Part shown: positions 20,200 to 30,232 of the stretch, piece after piece | How positions within the stretch are numbered: position 1 is the stretch's first letter | Layout of the letters: each line of letters opens with the position of its first letter | From: Bimuria novae-zelandiae CBS 107.79 | Taxonomy: Eukaryota; Ascomycota; Dothideomycetes; Pleosporales; Didymosphaeriaceae | Assembly (NCBI GenBank): GCA_010015655.1 | Contig: ML976792.1 | Location: forward strand, 14,351-66,859 | DNA: 52,509 nt | Reading direction: 5' to 3' | Notes under the pieces: model-generated | What the model saw: the letters and a program-made list of their open reading frames with translations, nothing else | The model's database searches: none | Told to the model about the DNA's origin: nothing | Position numbers and translations under genes: made by a program

Positions 20200-20755
20200 A
20201 TTGGGTAGATGCGATTGATTATTACAAGAAGTAGTGAATTGTAAATGTGCTTTCTGTCCAGCAGCTGTTCAAGGAGAGAGAAGAAAAGAAGTCGATTACC
20301 AAACTTAAAGACCCAAGCACGCCATGCTCTATATAACCTCGTCGGAGACAGGACCCAGCGCGTTCAGGATTCATGCACCCGCCCTTGTCGAGACGTCTTG
20401 CCCCCTCGGGAGAGAGGCTTCCTGTCGCGCCATAGGGAAGGGCGATGAGCAGCGGCCGCGCCATCTGCATGTGGTTGGTCCAAGAAACAAAGAATCTGTC
20501 AAACGATCGAGAGCGTGTTTGAGGTGGAAGAGTTTGTTGCAAGGCTGTTTCATCGTCGTCACTCGGCTGGGATGGTGCCGAGGCTTGCTTGATCCGGGAA
20601 GGGTGGGGCGAGGGTCGGAAACTTTGTTCGGACCTCAGGCAAACGCCTCATCACTCCTTGAGCCTTGCAAACACTAACCCAATACAGCAAACTTCCACAG
20701 CGCCGTGCAAGAGATAGACAAAGGAAGCTAAGTATGTGGAGGTCGAGAAGATCCA
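20200..20755. other. intergenic region, promoter side of the Met-rich gene
   Basis: No gene seen. It holds a TATA-like element (CTATATAA on the + strand, 20329-20336) that suits the - strand gene starting at 20199. It also holds the 3' flank of the decayed gene ending at 20756. Short ORFs on both strands overlap and lack motifs. Confidence 0.45.
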
Positions 20756-22213
20756 TCAGCGACGCGACGGCCAAGGTCGCATAATCAACGCCGGCTCGCC
20801 TGGGAGTCCCATGACGTGTCTGGGGTTCTCTATCGCTATGTCTCCCCAGACCGACAATGCTGGATGCGGCTCACGGTATTCCATCGAGGCCAATGTTCCT
20901 CGCATCATCGTTTCCACCCAGACTTCGTCCTCCTCTTTCTGCGTCCACTCGTCCTGTATGGAGAGATAGAGCTCGCCAGACGCCCAGATGTGCTCTTGCC
21001 GAATCTGAACAATCGCATCCATGTGTTCGGGGCACTCCGTCCAGCCCGTTTCCCCAAACGTTGCATACTGCTCAGTTGCCCAACGAAGGTTCTCTGCCCA
21101 CCCGCTGACGTCCGCGGATTTGACGCCGCGGATAAGATGAAGAGGGCGGAATGGCGCGACTTCGCGTGGACCATTGCCGAAGGCGTAGGCATTGTACGGG
21201 TCATTGTTCGCATCTTTACCACGCGCAGGCTTTCGTTGATTGAAGACGTATTCGAGCGCTTGGGTTGACATCATGCCGGTCGTGGGAGGCGCCTTTACCC
21301 ATCGGAGGGGCGCAGGAACGTACTCGCTGTCTTCTGGTTTAGCGTCGCTGGTTTCGTCTTCCGGGACTTCGTCTTTCGGATGATTAGTATCTATGCCATC
21401 GACAGGACTCGGATTGCCGGAGACGGCAGGGGTCAGCATACCTTCCAACTCGCGCTTCTTCAGCGAGGGGCGCCCTCGTCGCCTTGAACGCCTAGGATCT
21501 TGCACCTTTGCTTGCGGCGTGGAAGAAACACTACGTGCTTGCCGAGGCGTTTGACGAATAGCTCCAGGCTCGCCCATTTGTACTGGCTTGTTGGCCTGCG
21601 AGTTGACGAAGAGTGGGTTGCGAGCGAAGTGGGGAGCAGCGTCCTTCCAACGCGAGAAAATAACGCGGTCGGTATTTTCACCAGTCAACTGCTGCGCGCC
21701 ACCCAGGACTAGAAGCAGCGCGTCGTATTCTGGGGTACATCCACTGCTCATGTGGATGCTCCACGCAATGTTGCACAAGCCTCGTGAGATCTCGAACATC
21801 ATTGCCCTGCGGCATTTGCCTCACGCCATCGACCAAACGAGAAAATGGGACAGCTCTCTCAGCTGCCCTTGTTGGTGATTTGGGACAACATCCTGGAATC
21901 AGCCACACTCAGGTCTCCCGCATTCCACGACTGAGCATTCTGATTCAACCTTTTGAGATGACCTCTAAGGAATCAACCCTCGTGGGATGATGTTAGCGGC
22001 GTCTGGTGTTTTGACTATGCTATGGGTATCGATGATTGAGACCATAGCATTCCAGTTGGCATGGTTCATTGCGAGATGGTGAATCACATCTGCTGACGTG
22101 AGGGAATTTGGGACATATGTCAGTATTCCCACGGCAGTCAGGTTGGCATTATGTGGAAAAGGCACGTTGCATGGCGGTGCTCCTTCAAAAACATAGTGGC
22201 CTACGGCAGGCAT
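20756..22213 (-). pseudogene. decayed paralogue of the 17502/22760 family (member 2)
   Basis: Family blocks appear in order on the - strand but in different frames. Block A is in the ORF from ATG 22213 (NVPFPHNANLTAVGILTYVP, SADVIHHLAMNHANW) and ends in a TAG at 21965. Block B starts in another frame at about 21860 (VPFSRLVDGVRQMPQGNDV, DLTRLVQHCVEHPHEQWMYP). At 21731 one extra base returns reading to the first frame, which continues block B (EYDALLLVLGGAQQL) and runs to TGA 20756-20758. Block C lies near residues 230-310 of that last ORF (APFRPLHLIRGV, GWAENLRWATEQYATFGETG, HIWASGEL). An AT-hook/NLS-like RRSRRRGRPSLKKRE is near its middle. The gap between blocks A and B might be an intron (a GCTAAC branch-like word is at about 22000), but the 1-bp insertion at 21731 is not explained by splicing. 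Likely a pseudogene. Confidence 0.65.
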
Positions 22214-22759
22214 GTTCGCGGGGTTGGTTTTGGTCGAGACAGAAGAGAGCAGCAGACGATAGACACTGGATACGCTACGGGTTGAGGATTATTGGGAGAA
22301 AACCTTCACGCGATGAAGTTGAGTTCGAACTGTTCGACCTCCATGGGTTCCTTCCCAAATTTGCGAGGTTGAACGCGTCCCAGGCAACGAGCTCGCGGTA
22401 GCAACATAGCAACACTGGCGAGACGCGACGTCACAACAGACCTTAGCGAGCTAGAAGCTTCCCATCCACTGCGCTCACCTCACGGTTGCACTCAACTTTT
22501 GCTGTAATTCGCACCAACTCTGCTTGCAGCTTTTTACACGCATACTCTCAAACTCTTGTTGACTTCGCGATTGTTGTACGCAGCAGCGTAAGATCATCTT
22601 GCTCTCTATACATCCTGTCTTTCACGGCGCAGCAATTTTCAAGCGAGCGGCTTGTCCGCATATAACACACATTGCACAACTACAAGGAACACCAGGTATG
22701 GAACAATACCACTGTATGATACAAAGCTCGCCATACTAACTGTTCAGTCCTCGTACAAT
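22214..22759. other. shared region between the decayed gene and the 22760 gene, with leader intron
   Basis: This is the head-to-head interval of two family members, - strand ending at 22213 and + strand starting at 22760. It therefore holds both former promoters. No additional gene seen. An upstream in-frame TAA in the spliced leader near 22668 supports 22760 as the first start. Confidence 0.5.
22696..22747 (+). other. 5' leader intron of the 22760 gene (52 bp)
   Basis: Textbook fungal signals: GTATGG donor after ACCAG, ACTAAC branch, TTCAG acceptor. It ends 12 bases before the ATG at 22760. Confidence 0.7.
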
Positions 22760-24538
22760 ATGGATCGTCAGCCGAAGAACGCTGCCGGCGAAACCGGTCC
22801 TTCTCACCCTCGCGCAGTCAATGATGCCTTTGGCAAATCAAGTCCTCACTGGAATCTCCCATTCCCTGCGGGCCGGCTGACTGTGGCGGAGATCCTCGCA
22901 TATTGCCCGCACTGGCTCAAGTCAGTCGATGTCATCAACCGCTTCGTCACGAATGGCGCCAAGTCCAAGATCATCGCGGGGATGCTCAATCGGTTCCGGA
23001 TTCCACCTGTTGTCGACATCCAAACGAACTCGGTATGTGTTATGATGCAATGCGCAATGCGAGCTGCCGGCTACCTAGGCTGGACTATGGGCAACCATAG
23101 CGACTTTAGCGACTTCAGCGACACCAGCGCCGAGGACTGGGAGGCTGCCAACCTCGATGTCTCTTGCTTCCGCACTCCACGTGTGACTCACCCCAAGAAG
23201 GGATCCAAGAAGATCGAGAACGTGGCCGCTGAGCCAATTGAGTTCCGCGATCTCGCCCGTGACGTCAAGATTCACCCTTCCGGATCTGACGCGCTTGACC
23301 TTACGCGCTGCGTTATCTACGCTATCGAGCACCCCGAGGAGTCCTGGCGTTTTCCCGACGACTTTGAGCGTTTGGTAAACAAGCTTGGCGGCCCTCAGCG
23401 CCTCACTCACTATCACCTAGACACCCAAGCGTTTAAGCGCGCTGTCGTTGAAATCTTCCCACCAGCAGAGCGCAAGAAGCTCTCAGTCACACCTGTAGCA
23501 AAGCGCGTCCACTTCGCCGACACAACCACAATGGTCACCACCCGCAAGTCCGACATGCGTCTCGCGACTCCGAAAGCGGTTCCCATGACGACTTCGAAGA
23601 AGCGCAACTGCGAGGAAGCTGACGCTGTTGACACCCGCACTCCAAAGCCCGGTGACAGGCGTCGCAGCGGCAGGATCGCCACGCAAGGTGTCAAGGACCT
23701 GCGTGAGCCTGACACAGATGCCGGCACGCCTGACGCTACACCCTACTACAAGAACTACAACACCTATGGGCCGCCCCAAAAGAAGCACAAGTCGCACCGC
23801 GCCTCTTCTGATGAGAGCGAGTTCATCGGCAGCTACACCACTGACTCCGAGACGCTTCCCGACGCCTACGACCAAGTCAGCGACGACATCCTCACGCCTG
23901 AACTCGAGTCGAAGCGTCCCGTCCGTGTTTCCGCCCAGAAGGGCCGTCGTCTCACACAACAGGCTATCTTCCGGGAGACGCCCAAGACTTCCCGCTCGGC
24001 CAAGGGTGCTACAGGCTTCAAGCCCTCCCTCATGCTCTCCGCCCATGCCACTCCCGCAAATGCGACTCCCGTACATGCCACTCCTGCACACATTGCAGCG
24101 CCCAATAACCACGTTCCTCTTAACCTGATCGACCCTGTCCTGCTCAGCCTTTCGCATACCTGGGAGGAGCGTCGTCGACCCATCCTCGTCACGCCACTCG
24201 TGCTGAACCCGTCCCGCCTCGTCATCGATTCGCACACTATCCGGCTCTACGCAGAAGAGAACTGCCCCAATGTCGAGGACATGTGGAACTCCGCGCTTTC
24301 ATCCACCCGCTTCAACGGCCCGCGCAAGCATGCGCCGTTCCGCGAGCTCTACCGCCTTACCGATCCGATGCCGTGGGACAGCAGCGATTGGGCCGAGAAC
24401 ATTCGCTGGGCCAAGGAGCAGTATCGCGCGTTCGGTGTCGACTCTTGGACCGAATATGACGACCATCTCGAGCAGATCACCCAGTGGAGGAGGCAGAATA
24501 TGTGGGTGAGTGAGGAGGCAGCCAAGGGCGGCATCTAG
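22760..24538 (+). CDS. unrecognised 592-residue protein, paralogue family member 3
   Basis: ATG at 22760 (MDRQPKNAAGETG), after a leader intron; the stop is TAG 24536-24538. All three family blocks are present. Block A is about residues 30-80 (HWNLPFPAGRLTVAEILAYC, SVDVINRFVTNGAKSKIIAG). Block B is about 160-225 (EFRDLARDVKIHPSGSDALD, LTRCVIYAIEHPEESWRFP). Block C is about 515-590 (GPRKHAPFRELYRL, SDWAENIRWAKEQYRAFGVD, QITQWRRQNMW). Between B and C is a long basic, Ser/Thr/Pro-rich, probably disordered region. It has NLS-like KKHKSHR and KKRN, and a short A-T-P-x-x-A-T-P repeat (about 435-455), then LIDPVLLSL. No enzyme motif, signal peptide or membrane segment was seen. The layout suggests a nuclear or chromatin-associated protein, by inference only. 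Confidence 0.8.
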   Translation: MDRQPKNAAGETGPSHPRAVNDAFGKSSPHWNLPFPAGRLTVAEILAYCPHWLKSVDVINRFVTNGAKSKIIAGMLNRFRIPPVVDIQTNSVCVMMQCAMRAAGYLGWTMGNHSDFSDFSDTSAEDWEAANLDVSCFRTPRVTHPKKGSKKIENVAAEPIEFRDLARDVKIHPSGSDALDLTRCVIYAIEHPEESWRFPDDFERLVNKLGGPQRLTHYHLDTQAFKRAVVEIFPPAERKKLSVTPVAKRVHFADTTTMVTTRKSDMRLATPKAVPMTTSKKRNCEEADAVDTRTPKPGDRRRSGRIATQGVKDLREPDTDAGTPDATPYYKNYNTYGPPQKKHKSHRASSDESEFIGSYTTDSETLPDAYDQVSDDILTPELESKRPVRVSAQKGRRLTQQAIFRETPKTSRSAKGATGFKPSLMLSAHATPANATPVHATPAHIAAPNNHVPLNLIDPVLLSLSHTWEERRRPILVTPLVLNPSRLVIDSHTIRLYAEENCPNVEDMWNSALSSTRFNGPRKHAPFRELYRLTDPMPWDSSDWAENIRWAKEQYRAFGVDSWTEYDDHLEQITQWRRQNMWVSEEAAKGGI

Positions 24539-24796
24539 GGATGGCACAGAAGAGGAAGGAGAGATGGAAGCAATCGGCGATGTTGGATCCTGACTTGACA
24601 TGGAAAAGGTTTTGGCGTTAGCATCTCCGACTAGTGCAGCTTGGACATGACTGGTTTTTGTTTGTGCTTTGGTTCAGTTTTGCGAATGCTTGCATACGAT
24701 TCTTTTTGACTTTGACATCCGTGTATAGTATGATGGCTCAGTATTTAGGACTGAGACCACTGGGGGTGTTGTGTTACCCCCAGAAGCACTAGTAGC

Positions 24797-24971
24797 ATGA
24801 ATGATTTTATAGACCAAAATTCCAATCCTGACGTGAGTGGTGATTGTGATGTCTTTTGCTATTCCAGCTGTACACAAGCGAGAGTTTATACCGTGACTTA
24901 CCTTGTAGAAGGACAGGTGTTGTATTACGAAGCTTATAAGCACGGTCGACAATACCTAGGCAGAGTTGCGA

Positions 24972-24974
<3 letters not shown>
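24797..24974 (+). pseudogene. small hypothetical ORF, 5' part, broken by LINE 2
   Basis: ATG at 24797 opens a frame (MNDFIDQNSNPDVSGDCDV, VYTVTYLVEGQVLYYEAY) that reaches the target site HGRQYLGRVAR at 24960-24974. Beyond it, reading only gives Val repeats from the (TAG)18 array. The same frame resumes exactly after the right-hand duplication at 29984. Before insertion the ORF was therefore about 87 codons. The function is unknown and the ORF may be a piece of a larger decayed gene. Confidence 0.4.
24960..24974. repeat. target-site duplication of LINE 2, left copy
   Basis: GCAGAGTTGCGAGAG (15 bp), repeated exactly at 29969-29983. The bases just outside differ (G here, T there), so the duplication is exactly 15 bp. 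Confidence 0.85.

Positions 24975-25028
<54 letters not shown>
24975..25028 (+). repeat. (TAG)18 array, 3' tail of LINE 2
   Basis: Eighteen perfect TAG units directly following the left duplication. On the element strand this is (CTA)n. It is the same kind of end as LINE 1 has (five units), but longer and cleaner, which suggests a younger or expanded tail. Confidence 0.85.
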
Positions 25029-25030
<2 letters not shown>

Positions 25031-25529
25031 TTAATTAACGTCCAGGAACGCAATGTTCTAGCCTCCTATAGGGTATAGGGACGCGCTAAGCAACTATTTT
25101 AAGACTAGCTAAAGTAGTAAAGGCGTTTCTTACTATAATGCTATTACTATCTCTTATAGTAGCTTATAAGAGTCCGCCCCCTTTCGTGTAAGGACTAAAT
25201 CTTTATCTTCTTACCTATAGGCTAAAGTGTTAGGGTGTATTTATTCTATATAAAAACTAATACTAAAGTAGGGGTAGCTTTAGCTACCTTAAACACTATA
25301 TTTAAAAGTGCTAAGCCTTTAGCGTAAGCTTAATAAAGAAAATTAAAGAAAGTAACTAAAAATTAATAAGCTGAAGTAGAAATTAAAAGTCTTATAGCTT
25401 AAGTGCTTTTAAGTACTCTACGTCCTCCTTAATAGTGCTAGGGGGGCACGCTGGCCGTTTTGGCTAGTAGTAGAACTTTTAAACTAATTATAGGTAGTGT
25501 ACAATGTAGTCAGGCGCCAGGTCTGCCCT

Positions 25530-25757
25530 TGTTAAGATCCGTTGAGATCCAACATGACGCGGGGCATGGACACTTATCCGTGCGACTGGCCAAGATTCCT
25601 GACTCAGCTACGAGTCACGTGATTAGTCACGCGTCCCAGAAATATCGGCCGTCCCAGAAGTATCTTGGCACAGGGGACTTTGGGACTCCTGGGATTATTA
25701 GGATCCGTGGGACGAGTTATGTATAAGAATGCGATAGTAGCCTTTTACTATCGTGTT
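25530..25757 (-). repeat. LTR-like segment with hairpin, not RIP-mutated
   Basis: On the - strand the segment ends GGATCTTAACA, a plausible LTR end. It keeps normal CpA/TpG content in sharp contrast to both sides. It includes a stem-loop CGATAGTA-loop-TACTATCG near 25731-25753. The start is uncertain. Confidence 0.45.
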
Positions 25758-25944
25758 TAACCTGCTTACTAATTTATTATTTAGATTTAACTTAGGCTCT
25801 CTTATTAATTTAATTATACTATATATACTTTTAATACTAATTCCTATTAATACGCGCAAGCTATTATTACCCCTTACCTATATTACTAACACTCTTGCCC
25901 AAGAACTAACCCTTACCCCTTTAGGACCAGCTATTTATAATCTA

Positions 25945-28760
25945 CATAAAGCTATAGTCTGCCGTCCTTTTTAAGTATAAAGAGTATTAGGAAAGCAATA
26001 GGACTCTAGCTAAGCTACTATTTCCTAAAATAGAGATTCTTCTTTAATAGTTCCTTTAACTCTCTTTCCTAGTCTTATGTAAAGGGCTATAGGCATTTTA
26101 GCTATAACTTAGCTCTTTTAACTAGTAGTATCTTATAATCCTACTTTTAGTATTTAGGTAAGACTATCTTATCGTGTTCCTTAAATAAGTCTATAAATTC
26201 TTAGTACTTTGCCAGTAGACTAGGGTTCTTATTAACTATTATAACTAATTATACCTATAGACAGCATACCTATTCTAAGTATTACTATAAGATCTTATTT
26301 ATATTATAAATACCTAGTTCTCCTTTCTCTCCTAAAGTTCCTAGGAGTTTCCCTTTTACTATAACTCTACTTAAGTCGTCGCAGGTAGTTTCCTAGGTAG
26401 AATTATCCTTATAAACTAATCTATTTCTAGATTATATTACTTAAGCTATTTATAACTAATAATAGCTTCTATGTCTCCTATCTTAATTATAGTAAAGACA
26501 CGTTAGCTTTCTAGGCCTTTAATATTAACCTATACTAGCGCCGTTTTTAGGCGTAACTAACTATTACTATATCCTTACAATTAGGTCCTATCTATAAGTC
26601 CTATTTATAACAGTATTTTCTTATTATAATAAGGTATATTATATCTTTTAACTACTTCTAGGGCTATTAGATACGCGTTTACCCCTAAATTAATAAGTAG
26701 TCTAATACGATATCTATATATTATAATATTCTTAATTAAGCGTTTCTTAACTTGGTGAGTATCTACCTAATAAGCTATAATAATTACACTATTACTAGTG
26801 TAGCTCGTTACCTAGTAATGCCCTAGTTTTTTAAGTCCTTAGGCTTACTATCTAGGCCCGTAGCTTCTTAAATCTAGTTCTTAACCTAAGCTAGTTTCGA
26901 GATTTCCTTAACCTTATACTATTTATAACGTTAGTAGTATATACTATAGGCCTCCTTAATTTTATTAGATTTATATATTCCTAAAATCCCGTGTTAAAAG
27001 TAATTTAAAGTAAGGTATTTATGCGCTATAAGCGCGTAGTAGCTTAGTTAGTCTTTAAAGAAGGCTACTTCCTCTTGCAGGCTTAGATGCGCTAAGTACT
27101 ATAGGTAATATTTATCTTATTAGGTAGATAGGTGGGTTTTCTCGTGTCCTGTCTAGGTTACTCTTGTGACGTTTCTAGGATTGTGAGGGTCTATGCCACG
27201 TGGAAACTATTTAGTTATATATTTTTACAAGATATAGATTTTACAAGTATCCTTAAAGTACCTATACTAACCGTTTTATTTATAGTATTTTATCTAATAA
27301 AGTAAGAAGTATTTATAGTAGTTATTAGGTACCTTGCACTAGTCTTTTCTAACCTAATAATAGTCTAAATTACTAAAGGTATAAGCCACCTTAGCTTATC
27401 TTTTATAATATTGTTAATATTCTTTCTTAATATATTACTACTATCCCGCACGTGCATGCTACTTAATTATTATAATTTAGTATAAATAAAGTGCTAGGAC
27501 TTCTTATATTTTCTTTACTAGCTAGTAAGTATCCTAATTATATAGTTTTTACACTACTATTTTCTAAGTGCATTAAGGTAAGTAATATAACTTATTATTA
27601 TATACCTAGCACGTTTCTTTTACTAGTTAGCTAAAAATATTATATTTTTAAAGAACTATTTATTCTTTTATTTACTTTATTAGGTTAGGGGTTTCTTGCG
27701 TAAGGTCCTTAATTTCGTTAGCTAAGATAAAAGTAGCTATTACTATATTAAGAAGGTTAATTATATTAACTTTTATCTTTTACTTCTTATACTCTCTAGC
27801 GAAGTGTCCTTATTTTTTATAATAAAGGCACGCTTTGTCCTTATATCGTTATTATTTTTCTTTAAAAGATATAGAGTTCTTGCCCTGCCTAGGTCCTTTA
27901 AACCTTTAGTTTTAGTTGGCCTATTTCCTGTGCTAACGGGCTTTATTAGCTATAATAACGTTTTTGTCCCTATTATAGTTTACAGACTATGCGTAGTTTT
28001 TTAGTTTTATAAATATATGCCCTCCGCGCTACTTGTCTATCTTTCTTTTATATAAGTAATTATCTACTTTTATAGCTTAGTTAATAAGTTTTTTTTAGGT
28101 TATTAGGCTTTTCTTAGTAGACTAGTTCGTCCTTTACAGCTTCCTTAAACCTATTATAGTAGGTAATTATAAGTATAGCCTTACCCTATTTAACTAATTT
28201 TACTTTAATTTATTTAAACTCTAGCGTATAGAGTACTGCTGACTTTTCCTAGCGCAGACATTAAAGGCGAATTTTAGCTTAGTGTTCTTTATTAATTATG
28301 CTAAATATATTTTTTATAACATTATAAAAGGATTCTTAATTCTTTATAACTTCTATTATAGTATTATTACAATCCTCGAGTTTATCGTTCTTAAGGAAGT
28401 TATTAATTATTAGCCTAGCCTATTTTGCTACCTTGTCTTGCATATTTATACAGGTAACTAAAATCTTATTTTAGTTAGTCTTAAACTTTCGTAGGGTATA
28501 TTAGATAAACAACTCTATAGTTATTAAGAATATTACTAAATATTCCTTACTATTATAGGGTTCTAGCTTAGGGACCTTTAGCTATTATTTCGCGTCCTCC
28601 TAAGTATTTATCTTCTTATTTATTTAGTCAATAATCTCTTAAAGTTATATAATTTATGCTACTTACTTGGCTATAACTTCTCTTAGAGCCCTGTTTAGGG
28701 TTAGTACTATAGCCGGAGTACTAGCGGATCCTGCTATATTTTACTTAGTAGGTAGTTAAA
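25945..28760 (-). pseudogene. Gypsy 1 gag, protease and start of reverse transcriptase (degraded)
   Basis: Read 3' to 5' on the + strand. The gag capsid region runs about 28760-27850. A zinc-knuckle remnant at 27801-27840 reads KACLYYKK-stop-GHFA, where family members have C-x2-C-x4-H. A retropepsin-like stretch near 26720-26380 includes LIALEVVKRYNIPYYNKK and VNIKGLESQRVFTI. Then comes the RT entry motif ILFILKKDGRL...LYVDYK at about 25990-25920. After that the rest of RT, RNase H and integrase are missing. Stops throughout, mostly TAA/TAG for CAA/CAG/TGG. Confidence 0.6.
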
Positions 28761-28957
28761 GTGTTATAAGGCGCTTACACCTTAGTCTAGTCTAGGTTAG
28801 GGCAGTAAGGATAAAGTAGCACTTTATAGATTATTTAGTAGTATAAGCTAATGCAACACTTAGCGCGTAGCTATATAATTTAATCTTATAATAAATAAAA
28901 TAACTATTAGTTTATATAGGAGAACGCACTTACATAAAAGATATATAAGTTAACTAT

Positions 28958-29437
28958 TGTAACGGCCAGCAAGATATAGCCTTGCGGCTAATGGATTGGC
29001 GCTATGTACAAAGACTCAAAGCTAAAGAAGAGAAAGGGATCGAGGGGGCCGAGTAGGCGGCATATAGTCTGCCGCTATCTAGTAACTGCCATCTAATGCT
29101 GCGACTGCCTTCTCAGTGTAGCAGCTGCCATCACAGCGTGGCAGCTGCCATCCATCGCCCTTGTGACGATGCCCAGATCACAGCAAGTCCCACGATCGTC
29201 ACAACTATAAGGAGCGTAACATAGGAAATTATATAGTATATACCCTTAGCCTACTCAGTTACTCAGTACCACTAATTAACTAAGCAGTCACGTGTATTAC
29301 TTTATTACTTAGTACTACTAATTAACTAAGTAGTTACGTAGCCGTAGGGCTAGCTCCTTGGCGTGCTTGTCAAGGTCGTCCTGACCACTAGTCCTATTAA
29401 GCGTCCACTCCCTTCCTTCCGTCCTTGGTTCGTAACA
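28958..29437 (-). repeat. LTR of Gypsy 1 (480 bp)
   Basis: Ends TGTTACGAACC and GGCCGTTACA on the - strand. The inner end lies exactly at the point where three copies of the element leader begin (28957, 41937, 42303). It retains CpA/TpG words such as CAGCTGCCATC repeats. A second TGTAACGGCC start occurs at about 29796 without a recognised partner. Confidence 0.65.
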
Positions 29438-29968
29438 GTAGTAGTTATTAAGTTATAGCTAGTCTTAATTATATTAGGACAATGGCTTAGCGTAGTTAAA
29501 TTTTTTAGTATTTATATAAAATAGTTATAAAAAATAAGTGTAGCTACTAGCTTCTTTAAATACTTAAAATTAATAATATAGTAATTAATAGCTTTAGCTA
29601 TAATTATTATAACTTTTTTTTTGGTCTCTATCGCCTTACGCATAGCTATAAAATAAGAGTTAAGGGCGTTAGCTACTATATTTATAGTAGCTTTTAGGTA
29701 GGGAGGCACGTCTTTACTAAAAAAAAAAAAAAAGTCGTTTAAAAGGGTAAATATTAGTCTATCGCGTAAACTGAAGGTCTAGGGGGCTAGTTACTGTAAC
29801 GGCCCCTAGAGGGGGCCTTTAAGGCTTTTTTATTATTATTATTAACCTACCGCGCGCGTGCGGTGCCTAAGAATAGCTAAAAGTATGATTTTAAATAAAC
29901 CTAAAAGGAGCAAGATAAAGATTTAGCAATTTTACCACTTTCTCAAAATTCCACATGTTGGTGATGGT

Positions 29969-29983
29969 GCAGAGTTGCGAGAG
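29969..29983. repeat. target-site duplication of LINE 2, right copy
   Basis: GCAGAGTTGCGAGAG, identical to 24960-24974. Confidence 0.85.
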
Positions 29984-30069
29984 GGTCTCAGATTGAATTA
30001 TCAAAGGCTGAGGATGCACTGAAGGAAACCCGATGTCGCATTATGGAGGAGCGTGTTAGGCTTGTATAG
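29984..30069 (+). pseudogene. small hypothetical ORF, 3' part
   Basis: Continues the frame of 24797-24974 after the duplication: GSQIELSKAEDALKETR, then MEERVRLV and TAG at 30067-30069. It is charged and helical, possibly coiled coil. It is normal sequence without RIP marks, wedged between two repeats. Confidence 0.4.
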
Positions 30070-30077
30070 ACGATAAG

Positions 30078-30232
30078 TATTGGGGGAAGAGGGCAATAGC
30101 ACATGGAAGGAATTAAGGAATACACTGATTGCATTTGTGTGTGAGTGATAGCTAAGATATAGACTGCTAAGCCATCTAGGCAGCAGTAAGGAGTGTAGGC
30201 AGCCGTTCTGCTAGTGCGGACTAGTATAGGCA
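30078..30232 (-). repeat. 3' LTR of Copia 2, partial (runs into the gap)
   Basis: 155 of about 217 bp are readable. It matches 35341-35495 at all but four positions, all G here and A there. Confidence 0.8.

Larger units (their letters stand above)
25530..29437 (-). mobile_element. truncated Ty3/Gypsy element 1
   Basis: On the - strand: a 5' LTR (29437-28958), gag, protease and only the first few motifs of reverse transcriptase, then a break near 25950, then an unrelated LTR-like end (about 25757-25530). The two ends do not match each other. No 5-bp duplication flanks the whole (GCCCT left, GTAGT right). It is therefore a chimera or deletion derivative, not an intact insertion. Its gag region recurs at 41078-41937. 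Confidence 0.65.
24975..29968 (-). mobile_element. Tad1-like LINE 2 carrying an inserted/truncated Gypsy
   Basis: Bounded by the 15-bp duplications. The 3' end of the LINE (24975-25529) starts with (TAG)18 and ends near a short match to LINE 1 (CCAGGTCTGC at both). The 5' part (29438-29968) contains a - strand ORF at 29512-29709 (PPYLKATINIVANALNSYF) and an extreme 5' end similar to that of LINE 1 (ACC..T/C-ACCAAC, then GAATTTT). The middle, including most of ORF2, is missing; Gypsy sequence 25530-29437 sits there instead. Everything but the LTR pieces is RIP-type mutated. Confidence 0.7.

Noticed and set aside
23033..23078. GTATGT...CTAG candidate intron inside the 22760 gene
   Set aside because: At 46 bp it would shift the frame before blocks B and C, which are conserved with the paralogues in the unspliced frame. 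No good branch site.
24975..25078. Poly-Val C-terminus encoded by the (TAG)n array
   Set aside because: It is the LINE 2 tail read through in one frame. The true continuation of the ORF is at 29984.
29796..29968. Second Gypsy LTR start (TGTAACGGCC) right of Gypsy 1
   Set aside because: The match is limited to about 10 bases. The following sequence resembles the LINE 5' end and no LTR end was found.
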